A model generated the notes under the pieces. It worked only from the letters and a program-made list of their open reading frames with translations, was not told where the DNA came from and ran no database searches. Positions 1-6,600 of a stretch of 7,951 bases of DNA are shown piece by piece (positions within the stretch are counted from its first letter, which is position 1; the number at the start of each line of letters is the position of its first letter). Where the stretch lies: positions 1 to 7,951 of the forward strand of contig JAICYE010000076.1 in NCBI GenBank assembly GCA_025934385.1, in the 5' to 3' direction. Source of the stretch: Acidimicrobiia bacterium (GTDB lineage Bacteria > Actinomycetota > Acidimicrobiia > IMCC26256 > BP-133). A program made the position numbers and the translations under genes.

Positions 1-1245
1 ACGGCGGAGGAGCTGGCCGAGCGGTGCGCCATGCCGGCGTCGAAGGTGGCCATCGGGCTGGCGGTGCTGGAGCAGGCCGGGTTCGCCATCCAGGGCCGGT
101 TCAGCGATCCGGACGCGGGCGGTGCCGAGTGGTGCGCCCGGCGGCTGCTGGCCCGTATGCACGCCTACTCCCGCAGCAGCCGGCGCAAGGCCGTCGAGGC
201 GGTCAGCGCCGTCGATTTCGTCCGCTTCCTGCTGCGCTGGCAGCACGTCGCCCCGGGCACGCAGCTGCGGGGCCACGGCGGCGTCCGCATCGCCGTCGAG
301 CAGCTGCAGGGGTTCGAGGCGGCGGCCGCCGCCTGGGAGCCCGAGATCCTCCGCCGCCGGATGGCCGACTACCAGCCCTCGCAGCTCGACCGGCTCTGCC
401 ACGACGGCGAGGTCACGTGGCTGCGCCTCTCCGCTCACCAGCCCACGTCCGATCGGCGCTCGTCGCCGTCCAAGGCGACGCCGGTCGCCCTGGCCTTCCG
501 GGAGGATCTGCCCTGGCTGCTGCAGGCCGCCCGCCTGGCCGGCGAGCCCGAAGCGCCGGCCGTGGGCGCCACCGCCGAGGTCGTCGAGGCCCTGGGCCTG
601 AGGGGCGCACAGTTCCTGGCGGAGCTCGCCGCCGCCACCCGGCGAATGCCTGCGGACATCGAGGAAGCTCTCTGGGACGGGGTGTCCCGCGGCCTGCTCA
701 CCGCCGACGGGTTCGCCGCCATCCGGTCGCTGGTCGAGACGGGGCGGCCGAGACCGAAGTCCGCCCACTCGGTGAGCCGGTTGCGCCGGGGTGCACCCCG
801 GCCGAACCGGGCCGCCGGCCGGTGGTCGCTGCTCCCGCCCGCCGAGGCGGTGGAGGACCGCGAGGCGCTGGCCGAGGCGGTGGCCGACCAGCTGCTCCAG
901 CGCTGGGGCGTGCTGTTCCGCGACCTGGCCGTCCACGAGGGGATGCCGCTGCCGTGGCGCGACCTCCAGTGGGCGCTGCGCCGCTTCGAGGACCGGGGCC
1001 TCGTCCGCGGCGGGCGGTTCGTGGCCGGCTTCTCCGGCGAGCAGTACGCCCTCCCCGCGGCCTTCGAGGGCCTGGCCGAGATCCGGCGGCGCCCCCGCTC
1101 CGGCGAACGGGTCGTCGTCAATGCCTGCGACCCGCTGAACGTCACTGGCGTGATCATCCGCGGCCCGCGGATCCCCGCCGTCCGCACCAACACCGTGACC
1201 TACGTCGACGGTCTCCCCGAAGGCCTCGCCGCCGACACCGCCTGA
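1..1245 (+). CDS. lhr: Lhr-type ATP-dependent helicase, C-terminal part (5' end outside window)
   Basis: This is the C-terminal ~414 codons of a large helicase-related protein. The reading frame is open from base 1, so the ATG at 31 is internal and the gene begins upstream. The two RecA-like motor domains are not in the window. What remains matches my recollection of the Lhr C-terminal region: an opening winged-helix-like stretch, a segment reading EWCARRLLAR, then FLLRWQHVAPGT near codons 76-87, SGEQYALP near codons 345-352, and ACDPLNVTG ending near codon 381, close to the terminus. In studied relatives (Mycobacterium, E. coli) Lhr is a 3'-to-5' DNA translocase that unwinds RNA:DNA and DNA duplexes. 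Its C-terminal domain resembles AlkZ-type glycosylases, and uracil-DNA glycosylase activity is reported for the E. coli protein. The role here would be DNA repair in the cytoplasm. A palindromic repeat begins 12 nt after the TGA stop and a LigD-type polymerase gene follows on the same strand. Family call is from recognised motifs, not a search. Confidence 0.9.
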   Translation, partial: TAEELAERCAMPASKVAIGLAVLEQAGFAIQGRFSDPDAGGAEWCARRLLARMHAYSRSSRRKAVEAVSAVDFVRFLLRWQHVAPGTQLRGHGGVRIAVEQLQGFEAAAAAWEPEILRRRMADYQPSQLDRLCHDGEVTWLRLSAHQPTSDRRSSPSKATPVALAFREDLPWLLQAARLAGEPEAPAVGATAEVVEALGLRGAQFLAELAAATRRMPADIEEALWDGVSRGLLTADGFAAIRSLVETGRPRPKSAHSVSRLRRGAPRPNRAAGRWSLLPPAEAVEDREALAEAVADQLLQRWGVLFRDLAVHEGMPLPWRDLQWALRRFEDRGLVRGGRFVAGFSGEQYALPAAFEGLAEIRRRPRSGERVVVNACDPLNVTGVIIRGPRIPAVRTNTVTYVDGLPEGLAADTA

Positions 1246-1257
1246 CCCCTTGCCCAG

Positions 1258-1300
1258 CCGGCGTTCCTCACCGCATCACCGCCCCGGTCAGGAACGCCGG
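1258..1300. repeat. Palindromic intergenic repeat, copy 1 (perfect 11-bp arms)
   Basis: The arms CCGGCGTTCCT (1258-1268) and AGGAACGCCGG (1290-1300) are exact reverse complements around a 21-nt centre. One mismatch followed by four further pairs (ACCG/CGGT, inner ends 1273 and 1285) extends the stem. It begins 12 nt after the helicase stop codon. It could act as a transcription terminator for that gene, but no T-run follows on either strand. The same arms and the same centre length recur after the polymerase gene, so a REP-like dispersed repeat is at least as likely. The structure is seen in the sequence; function is inferred. Confidence 0.8.
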
Positions 1301-1346
1301 TTCGAAGCGCCCGGCAACGAGCGGGGGCCGGGCAACCGGCGTTCCT
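1290..1346. other. Alternative long hairpin sharing an arm with repeat copy 1
   Basis: Bases 1290-1302 (AGGAACGCCGGTT) pair perfectly with 1334-1346 (AACCGGCGTTCCT), giving 13 bp. Inside this, GCCCGGC (1309-1315) pairs with GCCGGGC (1327-1333), leaving an 11-nt loop and a one-sided 6-nt bulge at 1303-1308. This hairpin uses the right arm of the 1258-1300 palindrome, so the two structures exclude each other. It is either a by-product of two neighbouring repeat copies or a real alternative fold; the sequence alone does not decide. Confidence 0.6.
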
Positions 1347-1377
1347 TTACCGGGATACAGCGGAAATCGAACGCCAG
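1336..1377. repeat. Palindromic intergenic repeat, copy 2 (degenerate)
   Basis: The left arm is the exact 11-mer CCGGCGTTCCT (1336-1346). The right arm, GAACGCCAG (1369-1377), pairs with CCGGCGTTC with one mismatch. Total length is 42 nt, almost the same as copy 1, and the ACCGGG just inside the left arm is shared with the reverse complement of copy 1. This supports a decayed member of the same repeat family. It lies in the 201-nt gap upstream of the polymerase gene. Confidence 0.6.
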
Positions 1378-1385
1378 AACGAGGC

Positions 1386-1417
1386 GGGCGGGCGGGGCGG
1401 AGGACGGCGGGGCTGGG
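1386..1417 (+). other. G-tract cluster upstream of the polymerase gene
   Basis: Five runs of three or four G lie at 1386-1388, 1390-1392, 1394-1397, 1409-1412 and 1415-1417, with gaps of 1, 1, 11 and 2 nt. A G-quadruplex would need one long loop. It ends 29 nt before the polymerase start codon on the coding strand. In DNA this GC-rich such a cluster may be chance. Confidence 0.3.
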
Positions 1418-1433
1418 CGGACGCCGGCCTGGG

Positions 1434-1439
1434 TAACGT
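1434..1439 (+). promoter_or_regulatory. Candidate -10 hexamer TAACGT for the polymerase gene
   Basis: TAACGT fits the actinobacterial -10 pattern TAnnnT and lies 7 nt before the GTG start at 1447, which would place transcription initiation at or next to the start codon (leaderless). No -35 match is visible. The same layout is seen before two other genes in the window, which raises confidence. Confidence 0.45.
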
Positions 1440-1446
1440 CGAAGGT

Positions 1447-2334
1447 GTGGAGGTCACCCATCCCGATCGGTTGCTGTTCCCCGGCGAGGGGATCACCAAG
1501 GGCGACATCGTCGACTACTACCGGCGGGTGGCCCCGGTCATGGTGCCCCACCTCCGCAACCGGCCGCTGATGCTCGAGCGGTACCGGGAGGGCATCGACC
1601 ACGGCGGCTTCTACCAGAAAGAGGCGTCGGAGTACTTCCCGCCGTTCATCCGGCGGGTGGAGGTGCCGAAGGCGGGCGGAGTCGTGCACCATCCGGTCGT
1701 CGACGATGAGGACGGGGTCGTCTATCTGGCCAACCAGGGCTGCCTCACGTTCCACTGCTGGCCGGCGCAGGCCGATCGGCCCCGCCGGCCCGACCGGCTG
1801 ATCGTCGACCTCGACCCGCCCGAGGGCGCCTTCGCCACGGTGCGGGCCGCCGCCCTCCGCCTGAAGGCGCTGCTGGAGCGACTCGGGCTCGTCCCGTTCG
1901 TGCAGACCACCGGCTCCCGGGGCCTCCACGTGGTGGCGCCCCTCGTGCCTGGGCCCGACACCGACGAGGTCCTCGCCAAGGCCTCCGCCCTGGCCGACGT
2001 CCTGGCCGCCGCCGACCCCGGCCGGCTCACCACCGAGTTCCGCAAGGTCAACCGGGGCGGACGGGTCTACGTCGACGTCGCCCGCAACGGCTACGCCCAG
2101 ACCGTGGTGGCGCCGTACTCCGTCCGGGCCCGACCCGGGGCGCCGGTGGCCACGCCGCTCGACTGGGACGAGGTCCGCACCACCCGGCTCCGCCCCGACC
2201 GCTGGACGATCGCCAACGTCTTCCGCCGGCTCGGAGCCAAGCCCGATCCGTGGCGGGCCATCGACCGCCGGGCCCGACCGCTGCCCGAGGCCTGGCCCCG
2301 GCTCGAGTCGCTGGCCGGCAGCCGGGCCTCGTAG
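1447..2334 (+). CDS. Stand-alone LigD-type primase-polymerase (PolDom)
   Basis: This 295-residue protein is an archaeo-eukaryotic-primase-type polymerase, the family found as the polymerase domain of bacterial ligase D. Such enzymes add ribo- or deoxyribonucleotides to fill gaps and ends in end-joining or excision repair. The order of motifs is as expected: an N-terminal VTHPDRLLFP with GITKGD, YQKEA near residues 56-60, ANQGCLTFHCW near 95-105, the metal-binding DLD at D121/D123, TTGSRGLHV (H161) and the third acidic residue in VYVD (D210). Its length equals a single PolDom; no ligase or phosphoesterase domain is fused, as in the stand-alone mycobacterial PolD1/PolD2 enzymes. The GTG at 1447 gives the usual N-terminus of the family, although no Shine-Dalgarno sits at a normal distance; a TAnnnT hexamer 7 nt upstream favours leaderless translation. 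It lies 201 nt downstream of the Lhr gene on the same strand. No Ku gene is in the window, so an end-joining role cannot be confirmed. Confidence 0.92.
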   Translation: MEVTHPDRLLFPGEGITKGDIVDYYRRVAPVMVPHLRNRPLMLERYREGIDHGGFYQKEASEYFPPFIRRVEVPKAGGVVHHPVVDDEDGVVYLANQGCLTFHCWPAQADRPRRPDRLIVDLDPPEGAFATVRAAALRLKALLERLGLVPFVQTTGSRGLHVVAPLVPGPDTDEVLAKASALADVLAAADPGRLTTEFRKVNRGGRVYVDVARNGYAQTVVAPYSVRARPGAPVATPLDWDEVRTTRLRPDRWTIANVFRRLGAKPDPWRAIDRRARPLPEAWPRLESLAGSRAS

Positions 2335-2344
2335 CCTGGCCCGG

Positions 2345-2395
2345 CGACCCGGCGTTCCTGAGCGTGGTCATCGCGCGGTGAGGAACGCCCGGTTG
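2345..2395. repeat. Palindromic intergenic repeat, copy 3 (inverted relative to copy 1)
   Basis: CCGGCGTTCCT (2349-2359) faces AGGAACGCCCGG (2381-2392), which pairs apart from one extra or mismatched C. The centre between the conserved 9-bp arms is again 21 nt. Weak pairing continues outward to 2345/2395. Bases 2375-2389 are the exact reverse complement of 1260-1274, which includes six bases of the centre of copy 1, so the two are homologous elements in opposite orientation. The 11-mer starts 14 nt after the polymerase stop codon. It could terminate transcription, but there is no T-run. A REP-like or small non-autonomous element is an alternative. Confidence 0.75.
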
Positions 2396-2459
2396 GGGGT
2401 TGGGGGGGCTCCGTGCTCAAGGTTCCTCAAGGCAGGCGTCCGTCCCGGGCGACGCTCCG

Positions 2460-2465
2460 TACGCT
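2460..2465 (+). promoter_or_regulatory. Candidate -10 hexamer TACGCT for the rhomboid-like gene
   Basis: TACGCT matches TAnnnT and sits exactly 9 nt before the ATG at 2475, the same spacing as before the gene on the other strand at 7060. No clear -35 is present. This placement also supports 2475 rather than the upstream TTG at 2400 as the start. Two copies of CTCAAGG, 10 bp apart (2416-2432), lie further upstream. Confidence 0.45.
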
Positions 2466-2474
2466 CGACCGGCG

Positions 2475-3653
2475 ATGACCACGGCGAGCGCGACGATGGA
2501 CAGCCCCCGGTGGCAGCGGCTCTACCGGGCCGCGGCCGACTACCTGGCCGCCGCCCCCGGCACGCACATCTTCTTCCTGATCGTGGCCGTCACGACGCTG
2601 GTGCTGCGGGGCCTCGACGCCCCCACCACCACCCGGATCCTCCGCCACCAGAGCACCAACCTCTTCCAGATGACCCGCGACGCCCCCCGGGTGCTGGTGC
2701 TGTCGGCCTTCCTCCTCGACAACGGGCGGCTGGTGGTCCAGGCGGCCTACTTCACCTTCGTGGTGGCGCCGGTGGAGCGCTGGATCGGGACCTACCGCTG
2801 GCTGGCCGCCTTCGCCGCCGGCCACATCGGGGCCACGCTGGCCACCACCATCGGCATCTGGCTCCAGGTCCGCCAGGGGGCCGAGCAGGGGCTGGTGTAC
2901 CCGGTCGACGTCGGCGTCAGCTACGGCGTGGCCGCCATGGCCGGCGTCCTCGTCTACCGCCTGCGCCGGCCCTGGAATCTCCTCTGGTTCGGTCTCGTGG
3001 CCGTCCGCGTCGGAGCGGCGGTGATCTCCACCGGGACGTTCACCGACTGGGGCCATCTCGTCGCCTTCGGGATCGGGCTGGCCATGGGCCCGCTGGTACG
3101 GCCCGACCCCGGCGATCGCCGGCACCTCCTCGTCGTTCTCGGCGCCGGGCTGCTGGCCGCCGCCGCCTTCTGCCTCGTGCTCCTGGTCACGGTCCCCGAC
3201 CGGGACATCTCCGTGCCCGAGACCGGCCTCACCGTCGACGTCACGGTGATCGGTCGCCCGCCCGAGTGCGGCCCCTCGTGCCACTCCGTGGTCGTCCGCT
3301 ACCTCCCGCCGGCCGAAGAGCCCGATCTGACGGCCCAGTCCGCCGACCCCGGCGCGGCCGACGGCACCGGCGACGGCGCCGCTCCGGCCGCCACCCCCGT
3401 CCGCCGGCCGGTCGAGGGCATCCTCGTGCTGCCCCAGCAGACGCTGACGCAGCGGGGCCAGCACCTCCTGGCCGTGGCCGACCCGGCCGTCCCCGGTCGG
3501 CTCCGGCCGCTCCGCCCGCCGCAGCGGGTGAGCCCCGACAGCCTCTTCGGCGCCATCGCCGCCGCCCTCGGCGCCACCGGGGCGGCCCTCCTGCTGCTGG
3601 CCCGCCGGACGTCGCACCGGCCGGAGCGCGAGCCCGAGCCTTACACGTCCTGA
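2475..3653 (+). CDS. Rhomboid-like multi-pass membrane protein
   Basis: This 392-residue integral membrane protein has the segment order of the rhomboid fold. Hydrophobic segments lie near residues 31-45, 85-100, 108-128, 144-162, 167-186, 190-207, 216-240 and 355-376. After segment 2 comes APVERWIGTYRW, like the conserved loop of rhomboids, then H117 in GHIGA. DVGVSYG contains S149, and DWGHL contains H194, 45 residues later, the spacing expected for a Ser-His dyad in membrane helices 4 and 6. The classical GxSG is altered, since tyrosine follows the serine, so protease activity is uncertain. Residues ~241-354 form an apparently extracytoplasmic, Pro/Ala/Gly-rich domain with C265 and C269, a possible disulfide. 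I chose the ATG at 2475 because upstream residues look non-coding and overlap the repeat region; the ATG at 2496 is another option. The gene overlaps the convergent glycan gene by 13 bp. Substrate unknown. Confidence 0.75.
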   Translation: MTTASATMDSPRWQRLYRAAADYLAAAPGTHIFFLIVAVTTLVLRGLDAPTTTRILRHQSTNLFQMTRDAPRVLVLSAFLLDNGRLVVQAAYFTFVVAPVERWIGTYRWLAAFAAGHIGATLATTIGIWLQVRQGAEQGLVYPVDVGVSYGVAAMAGVLVYRLRRPWNLLWFGLVAVRVGAAVISTGTFTDWGHLVAFGIGLAMGPLVRPDPGDRRHLLVVLGAGLLAAAAFCLVLLVTVPDRDISVPETGLTVDVTVIGRPPECGPSCHSVVVRYLPPAEEPDLTAQSADPGAADGTGDGAAPAATPVRRPVEGILVLPQQTLTQRGQHLLAVADPAVPGRLRPLRPPQRVSPDSLFGAIAAALGATGAALLLLARRTSHRPEREPEPYTS

Positions 3654-6600
3654 TCGAAGAAGGCCACCGTCTCCCGCTCCTCGCCGGGTAGCTCGACCAG
3701 GTCGACGTCGGCCGGAGGGAGGTAGACGGTGTCGTAGCGGCCGACCTTGTCCCACTGCTGGTCGGCGCCCACGGCCCAGCGCCGCAGGCTGCGGATGACC
3801 ACCGCCAGCTGCAGCGGCCGCCACAGCAGCCGTAACAGGGGCGCCAGGGCCACCAGCGACCACCGCTCCCCGTCGGCCGCCACGGCCAACACCGAGACGA
3901 CCAGGTCGGCGAGGACGGCGATCGCCAGTACGGCAGCCGCCACCCCCATCTCGCCGGTGAACACGAGGTAGACGAGCCACAAGTCGGCGAAGGGCCCGAG
4001 GGCCGGCAGCACCACCGAGCTCAGCAGGTTCCACGGCAGCCCGACCAGGCCGATGTTGCCGGCCCCGGGCTCCAGCAGCGCCCCCCGGTGCTTGGCCACC
4101 ACCTGCACCGTCCCGTAGGACCAGCGGCGGCGCTGGCGGACGACGTCGGTGAGGTTCTGGGGCGCCTCCGTGAAGACCACGGCGGCGGGCTCGTAGGGGA
4201 TCCGCCAGCCGGCCCGCTGGAGGGCGGTGCTGAGGTCGGCGTCCTCCACCACGGTGTCGTTCTGGTAGCCACCGACCTGGCGGACGGCCGCCACCCGGAA
4301 GGCCCCGGCCGCCCCGGGCACGACGGCCATGGCCCGGGCGACGTCCTGGGCCCGGCGGTCCAGGTTGAGGGCCACGACGTACTCCAGCGCCTGGAGGGCG
4401 GCCAGCAGGTTGCGGCGGTTCCCGACCTTGACGTTGCCGGCCACCGCCCCGACCCGGGGATCGGCGAAGTGGGGCCCGAAGGCGCCGAGCAGCCCGGGAG
4501 AGACCACGGTATCGGCGTCGATGACCACCGCCACCTCGGTGGTGGCCAGCAGCAGGCCGTGGTTGAGGGCGGCGGCCTTCCCCCGGTTCTCCTGGCGGAC
4601 GAGCCGGAACCGGACCCCGGCCGGCCCGCCGGGCCGCGACCCCCGGGTGAAGGCGACCCGGGCGGCGGCCGCCGCCACCTCGGCTGTGGCGTCGGTCGAG
4701 CCGTCGTCGACCAGGATCACCTCGTCCGGTGCCGGGTCGAGGCGGGCGATGGCGGCGATGGCCTTGGCGATGACCCGCTCCTCGTTGAAGGCGGGGATGA
4801 TCACGGTGACGGGCGGGAGCGGCGCCCCCGCCGGCAGCAGCGGACGGCGGCGCCGGAACCGGTGGATCAGCGCCAGCGGGAGAGCGAACAGCAGCCGGGC
4901 CAGCGACCCGACGGCGGTGGCCACCGCCAGCCACAGCAGGAGCCGGCGCAGCGCCAGCTGGAGGCGGAAGGCGGCCACCACCGCCAGCCCCCGGACGGAG
5001 GCGACGAACCCCTTGCGGGTGGCGTAGGGCTCGGGGGTGGCGCCGTCGAGGGCGTCGGCGGTGGTGAAGAGATAGCCCCTGGCCTTCAGGGCGTCGATGA
5101 TCCGGGGCAGCGCGGCCACCGTCTGGCTCCGGGGGCCGCCGCCGTCGTGGAGGAGGATGACCGTCCGCTCCGACAGCTGGCTCAAGGCGGCGTGGACGAT
5201 GGTGTCGGGCCCGTGGTTCTGCCAGTCGTTGGTGTCGTCGGTCCAGCCCACCGGGTGGAACCCCAGGTCGTCGGCCAGCTGGTCGGGGCCCTCCTTCCGG
5301 CTGTTGGGGGCGGCGTCGCCTTCGCCGTACGGCGAGCGGAACAGCAGCGGACGCCGGCCCGTCGCCCCCTCCACCGCCCAGGCGGCACCGTTGATCTCCA
5401 GCCGCGACCGCCACGCCGGCAGTGTGGCCAGGTTGGGGTGGGAGTAGGTGTGATCGCCGATGACGTGGCCCTCGGCCAGTTCCTGGCGCAGCAGCTTGGG
5501 GTAGCGCTCCGCCTGCTGGCCGATGACGAAGAACGTGGCCGGCACGTGCTCCCGGCGGAGGACGTCGAGGACGCGCGGCGTCCACGTCGGGTCGGGCCCG
5601 TCGTCGAACGTCAGCGCCACCACTCCCGGGCCCGAGGTATTGAGCACCGGCCGGTCGGGCCGCTGCGGGGTGTGCTTGGCCGGGACGACACCGTGCGACT
5701 CCAGCGTCGCCAGCGCCCCGGGCGCCTCGGAGCCGACCCGCCACAGCGCCACGCCGACGTGGGCGTCGGCCGCCACCCGGGCCCGGTCGGCCATCGAGCG
5801 GGTGTCGTCGTACCAGATCGTCCGCCCGTCGGGGAGGGTGCCGCCCCATTCCCGCTGCACCGGGTCGTAGGCCACGTGGGCGCCCGGCGTGGCCGCCAGC
5901 GCCGCCGCCTCCGGGACGGTGAGGTCGGTCACGTCGCCGGCCTGGCCCTTGGCCGGCCAGGCGTAGCCGTAGGCCGGCACGCCGAGCAGCAGCTGGCCGG
6001 GCGGAACGAACCGCAGCGCCGTGGCCAGGCTCTGGCGCACCCACGGCAGGGGGGCCACCGGGCCGGCGTCGCTGGTGGGGTCGTGCTGGTCGTAGGCCAT
6101 CCAGACGATGCCGACGCCGCCGGCCGACAGGCGGGCCAGGTCGAAGGGGGCGCCGTCGTCGCCGTCGGGGTCGGTGAAGGCCGGGACGGTGACGAGCACC
6201 CGGCGCCGGCGCAGCGCCTCGGCCAGGTGCCCGACGAGGGTGGCCAGCGGGTCCCGGACGCTGCCGTCGAGGTTCTCGAAGTCGAGGACGACGCCGTCCC
6301 ACGGCGCCCGGGCCATGGCGCCCGACACGGCCGACACGAACCGGCGGCGGGCCTCCTTGTCGTTGACCAGGGCCCGGACCCGGCCGCCGTTCCAGTCCTT
6401 CCCGTCGTAGTTGGAGATGACGAGGAGTCCCTCGGCCCCGGCCAGATGGGCCCGGACGAGACCGTCGGTCACCGGCCGGACCTCGACCGTACCGGGGTGG
6501 GCGCCGAGGGTGGCGCCGGTCACGGCCAGCGTCGAGAGGTCGCCGACGTCGCGGTCGATGCCGGTGGCGGTGTCGTCGTAGTCGCTGGCGGCGAAGCCGA

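Noticed and set aside
1297..1315. tRNA-like GGTTCGAA (T-loop motif).
   Set aside because: No acceptor, D or anticodon arm can be built around it; the flanks are repeat arms.
24..1436. 470-codon frame on the + strand overlapping the helicase.
   Set aside because: It is an Arg/Gly/Pro-rich frameshifted reading of the Lhr region and runs through the palindromic intergenic repeats.
1258..2395. CRISPR array reading of the repeated 11-mer.
   Set aside because: Copies are too short, in both orientations, irregularly spaced and separated by a whole gene.
2400..2474. Extension of the rhomboid-like protein by 25 residues from a TTG start.
   Set aside because: The residues look non-coding, the TTG sits beside the palindrome and the -10-like hexamer lies inside this stretch; the ATG at 2475 fits better.
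2427..6302. Very long open frame (1291 codons) on the - strand overlapping the rhomboid-like and glycan genes.
   Set aside because: Its translation is Arg/Pro/Gly/Ala-rich low-complexity protein, it conflicts with genes that carry clear motifs, and stop-free shadow frames are expected in DNA of this GC content.
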